Positions 12,801 through 23,350 of a DNA stretch of 64,000 bases are shown piece by piece. The notes under the pieces were generated by a model that saw nothing but the letters and a program-made list of their open reading frames with translations, did not search any database and had not been told where the DNA came from. Both the position numbers and the translations under genes were made by a program. Numbering within the stretch: position 1 is the stretch's first letter; each line of letters begins with the position of its first letter. The stretch is from Trileptium ribeirensis (taxonomy: Eukaryota > Nematoda > Enoplea > Enoplida > Thoracostomopsidae): contig JASANE010030321.1 of NCBI GenBank assembly GCA_030248225.1, forward strand, positions 16,644 through 80,643. The letters are read 5' to 3'.

Positions 12801-14804
12801 TGGCTTTATCATGTTTTTGTTGCGACACCTACCGATTTGTGCCATTCAACTCCAAATTCTCATATTTACATGGGCCAACGTACAAATATTCCAACTTTAT
12901 ATGTTTGTCTGGCGGCAAAACTCTTTTGTTTACTAGAACAGCTCATACTGCAGACTTCTACAATTTTCTCAATGCTAGCCACGTCCCGACATGCAAACAT
13001 TACATACATACATGTCGGTCAACGCGTTTGTATTTATTCCCGATTTCGAATTTTTCATGAGCTCAAGACCGCTTCGTGCCGCGGGATGAGACCTTCCCTG
13101 GGGCCAGGGACGGAACTCCCCTACCCCCAGGAAACATTCAGCCCAAGACCCACCAGGGCCACATGCGCCGGGCTGCGAACCTACCCCCTGTTTCGCTATG
13201 TACCTATACACCTTTATGTAGGTTAAAATTCGTGACTTACGAATTTTAGCGAATATTTATTTTTATTTGATGTATACTTCTATATATTATTTATATAAAT
13301 ATATATATGTCTAACCCTTTGGTTTTATTTTATATATATATCTTATGTAAATTATTAATATTACTAATTATTGTTAATAACTTCAATTAAAATTTTAAAG
13401 GCTAAGAGAGGAGGTGCAAAGAAATACAGACAGAAAACAAAAGGAAAAGAAAGTGAAAAGGGGGAGAGAAGAAAGAACACACGCCACAGTGAGGAAAGAG
13501 AAAGACGATAGACAACGAAGACACAGACAAAAGAACGAAGCATGGGAAGGGCCTGGGGCAAGGGGTTGCCGGGGGAATTCCGAACTGTCAAATTGGATGC
13601 AGGAATTGGGGAATTGTCAAATTCGGTCCTACGTCAAAGAAAGGGTTCCTATGATACCAAACACTAGGGGGAAGGACGCAATATCGGGTCTTGACCCACG
13701 CGGGCCGATCTATATATATTAGTGTAGGGAGTGTCAGCGGGTATACTTGGAGAAGCAGACCGGCCGGCTATATTTGGAGTTGCCTTGGCACAACAAAATG
13801 AGGGGTGATTTGCAGGCTTGTGAGTTGTGTTCAGAAATCTTGTTCCCACTATCAGACTCGAGCGATATTGCGGCGCACTTTGGCAGGTTACCACGGGTCA
13901 ACGGATGGTCAGGTTGGGACCCACCGCACATCACTGTGTTCGCCAAAAACAGGCGAGTCGGATAAGCGGTCGCATGCAAATTTCTACACATACAGGAGTA
14001 CAAAAGCATGGCATATACGGCGGACAAACATAACATGAAAAGCAGTAAATAATGCATACATGAGGCACATGATATCATAGCGGACAAGGTTATTCGCAGG
14101 CAATACGAGCCCCTGGCGCTGTGGAGCCGGGTTCATGTGATGGAACATGGGGTCAGCACATATTAGGGCGTTAGTTGTCGCCCTTTGCGGCGTTGTGGAG
14201 TCCAACACGGACATCAAAGAGAGTACGGGCCACAGTAACAGGCTGGAACGGCATAGCATGCGTTTCACTTCCGGCCCTAAAGGTGGCGTTGGCACTATTC
14301 TCAATCGGTGGTCTTTGTTGGTCGCGATACCAACGATAAATGTCGAAATATGTATGTAAAATGTAACACTGCTGTGATTTAGTTTCCTATGCTACCAAAG
14401 TTACAGAACAAATTCAATGAATTATTACGCTGCCACCATAACAACACGATAAAATATTTTACTACGAACGTGAAATCCAGCCATAAAGCGACTAATATGT
14501 CGCAGCACTGAAATATAAAACTGTGATCGTATATATATACTATAAAACGCAACACTGAAACCGTGGACGGATTATTAATACAAAAGAAACGCCAAAACTT
14601 GATACGCATATAATGAAACACTGTCTCCGTAAAAAAAGTTTAGCCGGGTTGAAGATTCGTTTCAACACATGTTATGTATACAGGATCTGGTTTAAAAATC
14701 TGGTGAATTTTTCGAAATACAATGGCGTTTAAAACTACAAATACTTTTCTTACAACAAACCAGAATGTCTACGACTCTGTCATCAAATAGACATTATGCA
14801 AAAT
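9851..14804. other. No gene recognised
   Basis: The longest frame here is the plus-strand 9710-10162 (150 codons), which begins inside the array to the left. It has no recognisable domain and is cysteine- and arginine-rich in the way of translated non-coding DNA. Overlapping frames on both strands at 12.7-14.3 kb are equally uninformative. 13395-13530 is purine-rich on the plus strand. Confidence 0.4.
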
Positions 14805-14810
14805 GTATAT

Positions 14811-15260
14811 AAAGCCTTCAAATGAAAAAATTTTGCTAAATTGGTTAACGCTATGAAAATTCAACTAGCTTACCACAATTGAGATCAAATATAAGGTTTT
14901 TACAATATTCAAGCATACAGAAAAAAGCAAGAACGCGAATAAACGGTGACTGGAACCGAAGGTTCCCATTTTTTGTACAGTCCGCCTTACCGATTAATCA
15001 GTTTTTCAGTCTAGGTGAGACCCACTTTATAAGTTATATAGCCTTCAAATGAAAAAAATTTGCTAAATTGGTTCGCGCTACGAAAATTCAACTATCTTAC
15101 CACAATTGAGGTCAAATATAAGGTTTTTACAATATATATAAGCATACAGAAAAAAGCAAGAACGCGAATAAACGGTGACTGGAGCCGAAGGCTCCCATTT
15201 TTGTACAGTTCCCCTTACCGGCTAATCAGTTTTTCAGTCTAAATCACTTTATAGGTCTTT
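14811..15260 (+). repeat. Two-copy 227-bp tandem duplication with co-varying hairpin
   Basis: Two direct copies begin at the 'gccttcaaatg' blocks at 14814 and 15041. They share most of their length, including 'caagaacgcgaataaacgg' and the end 'cagtttttcagtcta'. Each carries a six-base stem with a GAA loop and a T run. Copy 1 has GGAACC/GGTTCC at 14952-14966, and copy 2 has GGAGCC/GGCTCC at 15181-15195. The two differences sit at paired positions and keep the stem. Confidence 0.75.
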
Positions 15261-17611
15261 TCTTGTCATTTTAAGATATATCTGCATCACTGGATACAAA
15301 ATGTCGTTTCAAATTGGGGTTAATTTGGCGTGCAGCTGAATTTGGTTACTGCTTAACAACTAATTCGCAAACTAGATGAAACTAGTAATATTTGACCGCT
15401 CAACTCAAAGAGAGCTTCATCTTAAATATCCTCAGTCACAGCTTGCAGTATATAGTTCCCGCATTACGGCACATGGCAAAGGATATTAGACCAGAAAAGT
15501 GAAACTGAAAGTATTAAAAAACGCCAATTTTATGTCCTAATTGCAGCTCCGAACTCTGATTTCCCGAATCGAAACTTATATTTCGGATTTTTCCCTGCAC
15601 GCACACGCCAGGTGTTAATATTGCAAAACCTTCGCGGAACGAAACCCTATATCGCATAGGTTGATTTTAAAAGTCATGATATATTTTTATAATATAATTT
15701 TAGTTATACAACTACGCTATAATGAATGCATTACAATCAAGAAATCATTAACACGGTGTGTAGTATGAAACTGTACTAAATTGTTCAGTTTAGATATCAG
15801 GCATTAAATACAAAAAAATAATTAAGGCTACATACATCTATAACCATAATACCTGAATATGGCCACGATACGCGGCATAAAACGCACAACACTGTATATG
15901 ATAAAAGCATTTCCAAGAATACCTTATAATTTTCTGTTTTAAGGATTCGGACATGATTCCTATATTCTGACCTCAGTTGTAATAATGACAAAAATAACAT
16001 TGAACGATAACACGCCCCCAGCCACCGAGTTAATCTTTAGGCGTAGCATAAGAACAAGCTTGGCCTAAAACTCCGGCTTAGTCTCGGCATATCGAAGGCG
16101 GTACAACTTGTATAATATCGCTTTATAAATGCGACAGCTTGAGTTTGGCCTCAAATTTTGTCGCATACATTCCCTGCCAGAAAAGACTGCATTCGCCCGA
16201 AACTTATCCGATGTTCGTTCGAAAACTAATTGAATGTGTTCGCAAACTGTTTGAACAGTGTTCGATAGAATGTGTTCAATATAGTCGAAATCGCAGGATT
16301 TCAAAAAAAAATCAAAAAATGTTTATATAACAAAAATGCTAAAATTTTTCGAAATGCCTTCGAGAAATTTTGTTCGAAAAGTGTTCGCTCGAGACCACTT
16401 CATTCGAGGCCCGACAGGCATTAGCACTGACTGTAACTTTCTTTCATACAAAATTAGCTGCTTCTGCATGTGCAACTAAATAAAGTTACAATCAGAATTA
16501 AGTGCTTATAAAATCGTACACAGACGAAATCGAACGAAAACGCAATCGGTCAAACTTTGTTTAAATTACACAAATTAACATTTTATGATTAAAATATTTT
16601 TTATTTAAACACAATCGAAATTCGTTAAATTAAACGAAACTAACATTTTTTATTAAACTTTTTTTTTATTTTGACGCAATCGAAATTCGAAGGTGATCGA
16701 ATCAAACGAGAACGAAATCGGTAATGACAATACGAGTGGCGGCATATTTATGTTTAAAGCCGAGGCGACGAGTCAAAACAATGCTTTCGGCACGTCAGGT
16801 GCTGTGGAAAATGGTGACTGTGGTATTTATCGTGATACCATACCCGAAAATTAGAACAGGAAGCTTCGCCAACGGAAAACGAGATCGACCAGCACATCTG
16901 GAGCAGTGTCACATATGACCTAACCGGTATATACCGACCACGAGAATCACAATGAGCCAGAGCGTGATAGTGATATTTTACGATCTAACGCTAGAGTATC
17001 AGATTAAGGAACATGTCTCGACGAAACGCTTCGTGACAATCTACAGATGCGTAACCTAAAACAGCTGTGATTATTGGGATAACTACCGGAAATCCAGAAA
17101 ATAGCATTGGCTCATTGCATAAAACAAAATCAGATAAATTTGTACGCCCAAAGCTACAAGCGGTCATGAAAATTCAAAACTCTAAAATAACCGAGCTAAT
17201 GAAGCGAATATGTGGTAACATTTTTGGCCAAGAGCCAGTTTGTATCAGCGGTACTATCAAAGACTCAACGATAAACTGTATTTTTGGAAAATCTAGACAT
17301 ACGAATATCATTTTAAACACGCTGGCATCTGCTTTATTTGACGGCTTCTCCAGTGAATGTGTTAACTGTAACAGTATGTCTAGAACTTCAACTTCAGTAT
17401 TATTGACGATGTCTTAAAATCCCTTTTATTTTTTTAGGTTTTAACAAAAATCTAAACTCTAAGATAGCTACTGAGTACATAAGCACTGTTGGAGTTCTGT
17501 AATGTTCACAGCAGCTGATGCATAATTATTGTAGGATACAAAATACACATTAGAGCACATAGTTAAAAATTTATTGTGCAAAGTGTGGAAACAAAACCAG
17601 CAGACACTATA
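15261..17611. other. No gene recognised; weak repeats near 16.5-16.7 kb
   Basis: The plus-strand ORF at 17067-17417 (116 codons) has no motif I recognise. At 16560-16710 an AT-rich block ending in 'gcaatcgaaattcg' is repeated about twice. Nothing else stands out. Confidence 0.4.
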
Positions 17612-17833
17612 TACAGTACCCGCCAAAAATGACTGTCGCTCGCTCGCAACTCGCTCGACACTCGCTCGCGACTCGCTCGAAATAAATTTGTTCTAAAAAT
17701 AGAATTTTCTATTAGTTTAAATAGTTGCGAAATCTCGAGCGAGCCACTCGCTCGCGACTCGCTCGAGACTCGCTCGCGACTCGCTCGAACTCGCTCGCTC
17801 GAAATGCGACGGTCATTTTTGGCGAGTACTGTA
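17612..17833. mobile_element. TA-flanked MITE with about 26-bp terminal inverted repeats
   Basis: The left end CAGTACCCGCCAAAAATGAC and the reverse complement of the right end CAGTACTCGCCAAAAATGAC differ at one base, and the match continues through CTGTCGC/CGTCGC. The ends are flanked by TA, as expected for a Tc1/mariner-type target duplication. The interior has no ORF. It is built from 10-11-bp iterations of 'actcgctcgcg' on both arms around an AT-rich centre. Length is about 220 bp, typical of a non-autonomous element. Confidence 0.8.
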
Positions 17834-18228
17834 TAATACGATTTTAGTCAAACGTGATCAAAATTAGCAATGAATCATGCAATAAACTTGTGAACTCCAG
17901 GACTTTTTTGAGGCTAAAATCATTTTAAAATAAACTTTTACTTTTATTGTAGTATGCGATCGGCAAGACGTTTTCATACAAAAAAATGTTCGTTGTTTGT
18001 CTCTATGGGCGGAACAAAGTACCTGCCAGAAAATGATCGCAGTTTGAAACATGTTACAATACAGTCGATGCTCGCTCGGTCGGAGGGTGACAGTAAATTC
18101 TACTCATTAACTATATGTTACGTAGCAAGTAAGAAACTGTTTGTATGAAATTTTGTTTCGGATCGCGAAGCCTAAATCACCCGAGATTTTTTCTGTCACT
18201 ACGTTTTGAAAATTAAACAAGGCATTTT
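17834..18228. other. No gene recognised
   Basis: Only short frames without motifs are present between the MITE and the tandem array. Confidence 0.4.
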
Positions 18229-19003
18229 CTGAATCTCATTGCGCTGCGACAATGCATCATTCCCGGAATGCTTTGGGAATTCTTCGGCATGCTTTCGCTA
18301 AGCCTAAATGACTCTATATTTTTCTGCCATTGCGTGTTCAACCTCAAACTAAGTATTTCCTGGTGACCGCGTGGTTAGAGCCCCTGCTTCATAATCGCGA
18401 TGTGAGGAGTTCGAATCCAGTGGTCGCGCTAACCTCCTTAGGCAAGGGACTCAGCCACGATTGTTTCGCAGTACCTATGCGTTAAACAGGTACTAGACTT
18501 TGGTCTAGGCGGATAAAATGATGGGTGGTGTAAAGGGCAATCATCATGGCCAGCCTACACACAATGCTTCGGCATAATAACTCGGATTGTCACCTAGTGC
18601 CAATTGCATGTTTATCCGACTTTTTAAGTATTTCCTGAGTCTGATTGCGTTGCGACAATTCATCATTCCCGGAATGCTTTCGCTAAGCCTAAATGACTCG
18701 ATATTTTTCTGCCATTGCGTGTGCAACCTCAAACTAAGTATTTCCTGAGTCTAATTGCGTTGCGGCAATTCATCATTCCCGGAATGCTTTCGCTAAGCCT
18801 AAATGACTCGATATTTTTCTGCCATTGCGTGTTCAACCTCAAACAAAGTATTTCCTGAGTCTAATTGCGTTGCACAATTCATCATTCCCGGAATGCTTTC
18901 GCTAAGCCTAAATGACTCGATATTTTTCTGCCATTGCGTGTTTAACCTCAAACAAAGCATTTCCTGAGTCTGATTGCGTCCCGACAATTCATCATTCCCG
19001 CTA
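18229..19003 (+). repeat. 110-bp tandem array interrupted by a SINE
   Basis: Units begin with 'ctgagtctgattgcg' and contain 'tcattcccggaatgctttcg' and 'atttttctgccattgcgtg'. Clean starts are at 18635, 18745, 18855 and 18964 (spacing 110, 110, 109), with a first, slightly longer unit at 18229. A 262-bp SINE at 18363-18624 splits the first unit from the rest. Frames on the minus strand here (18544-18987) are repeat translation and not genes. Confidence 0.85.
18363..18624 (+). mobile_element. tRNA-derived SINE with 13-bp target-site duplication
   Basis: The head carries an A-box-like block (GCGTGGTTAGAGC) and a B-box (AGTTCGAATCC) at tRNA spacing, preceded by GTGACCGCG and followed by GTGGTCGCGC. 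The body follows, with 'ggcaagggactcag' and 'aacaggtactagac'. The identical 13-mer TAAGTATTTCCTG stands at 18350-18362 and 18625-18637, so both ends are exact. Such elements are transcribed by RNA polymerase III and moved by a partner LINE. The T-arm pairs poorly, so this is not a working tRNA gene. Confidence 0.8.
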
Positions 19004-19317
19004 AGATAATTTACCTTGGTTTTCCGCTGTTTTCTTCGTCTGATTTACAAGTTAAGTAATATTTTACCGCAAAAGCACTTTATACACGAGTGAATGCGCC
19101 CGACTGTATATTGCGTTGTAATATAAGGTTATATTTACGATCGAACGTAATAAAAGCAATACCTACTAAAACTTTTTTGTTAAAATTAATAATTAATAGC
19201 TAAACACAGGAACGACCCACAAAATTTATCACAGCAACGATTGAAGATGATCTTCGGTGTCAACATGCATACCAAAATAGTTGTGGCGGTAATAGTTTTG
19301 TGACTAGAAGGCTGACT

Positions 19318-19323
19318 TTTATT
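19318..19323 (-). promoter_or_regulatory. Candidate poly(A) signal AATAAA
   Basis: Read on the minus strand, AATAAA begins on the last base of the TGA stop of the candidate exon at 19323-19426. A signal overlapping the stop is unusual and implies a very short 3' UTR, if the exon is real. Confidence 0.35.
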
Positions 19324-19426
19324 CAAATGTTTACTCGTTCGCCATTTTTCAGTTTCGCTCCTTCGATCAAGTATTGCCCATATTTTGCTAAGAGATCATC
19401 AATACGCTCAGTGGGTTCGATGTAAT
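19323..19426 (-). CDS. Candidate 3'-terminal coding exon, gene unidentified
   Basis: On the minus strand a good acceptor (a T-run ending in CAG at 19427-19429) is followed by 33 sense codons and a TGA at 19323-19325. The product, starting YIEPTERIDDLLAKYG, is amphipathic and soluble-looking, with acidic and basic residues alternating as in real helices. AATAAA overlaps the stop. The exon starts in the second position of a codon. I do not recognise the protein and could not find its upstream exons. A transposon and a satellite lie directly upstream, so they may be far away. It may be chance. Confidence 0.4.
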
Positions 19427-20146
19427 CTGAAAAAATGATGAACAAGTGTTATAATTTTCTCATAGCTACTTTACGGACACCGACAGAATTAACTGTCTGT
19501 GCTCTCCTATCCATTCGCATGCGTTTTTGTGCAGTTGATTTTCTGTCAGTGACTGTATGTAGAAATGCTTAAGCACTAACCACTGTTAATAAACGTAAAA
19601 TAACAGTTAGAAGATTCTGTAAATTATAGTACTAGCCTTTACTTTTAGATCCGATGCCTGTGGCAAGAGTTAGAACGTAAAATGTTGGCTGGACCAAAAA
19701 TGATCAAAATCAAAAAGTGTCAAATTTGTGTCCTATGCGACAAACAGATGATCAAACAAAAAATTTTGTCGAAAAATTATGCGCTATGTCAGACAACGCA
19801 ACTCGCTCCGTTTTAATAAAAATAAAATATACTACAAATATATGAGTCGTTGATGTGAGCATAAGTCCTATCTCAAAAAATGAATTTCGACAAACAAGCA
19901 TCTTAAATAAGTTCGACTATAGAAACCACTCTATAATATGTTTTATATTTCGTTTATAGCAAAAAAATTTAGCACAACGTAGAAAGCCAGATGACCTAGC
20001 TATGTAACTTAAAAATGATCTGAGATAGGGCCTTTGCTCAGGTGAAAGAAATATGCAACATAGGACATTTTCCGTGAAATGTAACATAAGGACAAACTAC
20101 CCACTAGTCATAAATCCTGGCAGTCTTCAGTTATATCGCTTTCGTC
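19427..20146. other. No gene recognised
   Basis: AT-rich DNA between the candidate exon and the transposase. The stretch 'gatagggcctttgctcagg' near 20025 resembles part of the 116-bp satellite unit at 23.35-27.5 kb. Confidence 0.4.
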
Positions 20147-22062
20147 TTAGCTGCTTGTTACTGCTGACGTTTCAGACTGGTCTGAGTATTCATTGAATTG
20201 TTGTTGTTCGCGATCAGTTGTTGATAATTGTTTATAATACGGCCAATATAACTTCGGTATCACCAAATCGGAACAAAGAGCTTGCAGATCAGCTTTTTTA
20301 GCCGAGCTAATGGTGAGTTGTGCTGAATACGTTGTTTGTAATATCAATTCGCGTTGTTGTCGAGTTGACAACCGTGCAACATCAACTGTCTTCATATCAG
20401 ACTTATAGTCAGTTCTGTACTGCACAATGCTAAGGTTGTTCCTCGAAATACGAAATTGCTAACTTTAGTGAACCGTACAGCAGGACAACGATTCCCGAAC
20501 ATAATGCTAGGTGTTTAAAGTCACGGAAATCCACAAACTGAAGCAGTTTAACGGATTTAAATGGCTTTTTAGGTCGAGCTAATCGAATAACATTAAGCCA
20601 GTCTCCGGGGACATAGATAGACAACGTTTTTAGAAGCAGTTTCTATTCTAGCCCGTTTTTATCACGCACCATATATAATAAGGTGCAAAGTATATACTGG
20701 TTGCGGTTCTGCCCGCACAGCTATCTGATATGAACGAAAGTTCCTTAACCGAGTTCGGCAAATCACTAACGTAATCTAAAAGACATGATCCTATTTCTGT
20801 TGCTCTCCTATTACCATCGATCTCCGTCAAATAATAGCAATAACCATGGTTGTTACTTGGTCGCAAATTGTCAAGTTATATGTCGACAGCTTACGCTTGT
20901 AATGCAGTGAAGAAACATCATATGACGGCACAAATACCACAGCTTGTAAATCAAATGTAATACTATAAACGTTTGACTCGGCCTTAGCCTTTTTGTCTTT
21001 AAATTCTCTTGCGTTGTTTTTTAACTCAATAGGCGTATTAAAACAGCTTCTAGCGCCGCCTTATTGTCAGAGTTTACGAATTTAACACATAAGGCGCATC
21101 TATCCTTCTTAGGCCGATGAATATATTTGCACGCACTATTCTAGTATACGCGCTATAAGACACTGCCACTAGGTTTCTATGAACACAGTGTTCCCTGTAA
21201 AGCCGATACATTCAAGTCATCCTCTGAACTTGTGATTCAATGTGTACTCGCGAGGTACTTTTTTACAATAATGACTAGGAACGCGCGGAAAAGAATCAAT
21301 GTGCTCATCAACAGCAGCCAGTTGCACCCACGACAATGTATGAAGCGGGTAGCGGCTTTTAGTTTGGTGGCTGGCATAATCTCCTGAACACGCCCGATTC
21401 TTCAAACAATGTCGAGTACACTTTTCACCAACGTCTAGCGTCTTAATAAAAAAATTTCGACACATCCGCTCTCGATTTCCGTTTCTGTCAACGGTCAAAT
21501 AAAACTCTCTCGTTACCGTGTGACGAGAAGGACCAGCAAATGTTCTCTTCGACGGTTGCTTATGGACAATGTGCGGCAAATGTAATTGCGCTTATCCATT
21601 CGAGCGTAATAATCGAAAGCATCGCAGCATGTATGAATGGTGGGACATTTTTGACGCAATGGTTTGAACATTTACAGTTGACAGGCCGTACTTGCGTGCA
21701 CGAACTACTTTGTTAGACAGTGAGATGTATTCTCGTCCAGTGTCTCGAAGATTCTGAGCTGTATTCCAAGAAAGCAATTGCGTTGCTTTTCTAAATTGTT
21801 TGTTATGATCTTCATTAAGGATTGAATCAATCAAATTTGCAACATCGATGTTCGCTTCCGCAGTAGCATCGTCTTGTCGAGATTCCGTCGCTGTACCAGA
21901 ATTGTGGTCGCTAACATCGGAACCAAAGGAAATCTGTCATGGTATAAAATCCGGATCATTATTTGCGAAATCACCGCCATCTTAATTATAGCTTTCGTCG
22001 TCGGAATTTCGCTGTTTTCGTTTCAAATGTTTTTCTCGGCGAATAATAGCTCTTGCAGGTGC
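20147..22062 (-). pseudogene. Decayed DDE/D-type DNA transposase (uncharacterised animal family)
   Basis: Several minus-strand frames together follow the order of a transposase family common in animal genomes and usually annotated only as uncharacterized protein. A methionine at 22062 starts a basic, acidic-tailed N-terminus. About 21217-21834 encodes a block with RMCRNFFIKTLDVGEK and FPRVPSHYCKK. About 20880-21130 holds KYIHRPKKDRCALC, FDLQAVVFVPSYD and HYKRKLSTYN. 20648-20866 holds GNRRATEIGSCLLDYV and the acidic DSCAG block. 20147-20624 holds a C-terminal region with VPGDWLNVIRLARPKKPF. The FDLQ and DSC-G acidic residues are plausible catalytic positions. Stop codons and frameshifts separate the blocks, so it is dead. 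It resembles Sola-type transposases, but I cannot confirm the superfamily. Confidence 0.7.
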
Positions 22063-22079
22063 CATACTTATGGTCGACC

Positions 22080-22555
22080 ACGCATTGCGTAGCCGTAGCG
22101 TGGTGGTCAGAGCATCGTGTAGCGTTAACGTGGTGGTCGGAGCATCGTGTAGCAATGACGTGCTGGTCGGAGCATCGTGTAACCGTGACCTGGTGACCAG
22201 AGCATCGCGTAGCAGTGACGTGGTGGTCGCAGCATCGTGTAGCCGTGACGTGGTTGTTGGACTATCGTGTAGCCGTGATGTGGTGGTCGGAGCATCGTGT
22301 AGCCGTGACGTAGTGGTCGGAGCATGGTGTAGCCGTGACGTGGTGGTCGGAGCATCGTGTAGCCATGACGTGGTGGTCGGAGCATCGTGTAGCCGTGACG
22401 TGGTGATCGGAGCATCGTGTAGCCGTGACGTGGCGGTCGCAGCATCGTGTAGCCGTGACGTGGTGGTCTGAGTATCGTGTAGCCGTGACGTCGCGGTGGA
22501 AGCATTATGTAGCAGTGACGTGGTGGTCGGAGCATCGTGGATTTGTGATGTCGTA
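22080..22555. repeat. 30-bp minisatellite, about 16 units
   Basis: The unit 'agcatcgtgtagccgtgacg' plus 'tggtggtcgg' repeats about 16 times with point changes and a near-constant 30-bp period. Because 30 is a multiple of three and the unit lacks stops in several frames, long frames occur on both strands (plus 22070-22471; minus 21982-22569 and 22125-22535). The minus frame reads a 10-residue repeat TTTSRLHDAP and runs on into the transposase N-terminus. These ORFs are by-products of the repeat unless expression is shown. Confidence 0.9.
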
Positions 22556-22614
22556 GCCGTGATATTCAATTTTTTGAAAACAACAGTATTAAAGTTGGTC
22601 CCGTTACTTAATTG

Positions 22615-22884
22615 TCAAAGTCCGTTAAGCGGTTTTGTTTTCCTTTTCCATATACAATAATCAAGTTGGATGACGGCTTTGGTGAATTTAGATCTTGAAA
22701 TATGCATAACGTTTGTTGCACTTGGAGTATCAAACAGTAAAGCAGCTGATTTTTTCACGTAACTGTATCTATCGCTTCCAAAAAAATAAACAAACAACTG
22801 CGAATTCGTATCTTTACGTCCAGGGAAAGTAGTATCTTTCGATATTACAGCTGGCCAGAGAGAATTTTTAGTTAAAGTACCCAC
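22615..22884 (-). CDS. PWWP-like ORF fragment
   Basis: An 89-codon minus-strand frame resembles the PWWP fold: LWPAVISKD near the start stands for the WPA strand, LFVYFFGSDRYSYVK matches the 'V-FFG----WV' core, and a C-terminal amphipathic stretch ends in SKFTKAVIQL. PWWP domains usually bind methylated histone tails and DNA. It lies 46 bp upstream of the minisatellite and in the same direction as the transposase, so it could be the N-terminal part of the same mobile ORF or a captured host exon. The call rests on pattern only. Confidence 0.4.
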   Translation of the reverse strand: MGTLTKNSLWPAVISKDTTFPGRKDTNSQLFVYFFGSDRYSYVKKSAALLFDTPSATNVMHISRSKFTKAVIQLDYCIWKRKTKPLNGL

Positions 22885-23350
22885 AAAGAATCATCGATAT
22901 TAAACATTATTAATATTGTTAGCAATAATTTGCCAATTAATAGTATAACACTGAAATACACCGAAGCATAAATTGTAGCATTTAAGAAAATATAGCCTAA
23001 AATATTAAAATTTCTTAATATGGAACATTTAAAGCTGTGACGCTCTGGCCCGTCAGTTGCTCACAAACCACCTCTATACCTACAAAAAGGCAGTGTGGCG
23101 GGTATCTATACAACGTATGTAATGGTGAATGGTAACAAGCAGTGTTGGGCTATTATTGACAAAATCTTTTAATGTTAGTGATTATTGTCCAACGCAAAAG
23201 TTCGAAGAAATGTGACAGAACAGTACAGTTTATGACGTACGAAAACAGGATCGCCAGCTTTGAGGACATTGTAAATACGGTGTATCTAAAATAAAATTAG
23301 TTCGTATGGTATAGATTTCAATTAATAACATTGCTGCGTTTTCTAAATAA
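22885..23350. other. No gene recognised
   Basis: AT-rich spacer between the PWWP-like ORF and the satellite. No motif was seen. Confidence 0.4.

Noticed and set aside
13664..14304. Overlapping ORFs on both strands at 13.7-14.3 kb
   Set aside because: Sense and antisense frames of similar length with no recognisable domain are best explained by locally low stop density.
18363..18435. Functional tRNA gene at the SINE head
   Set aside because: The T-arm does not pair, the acceptor stem is imperfect, and the unit lies inside a 262-bp insertion with target duplications.
22070..22535. Long ORFs on both strands across 22.07-22.54 kb
   Set aside because: They are translations of a 30-bp stop-free minisatellite and exist in several frames at once.
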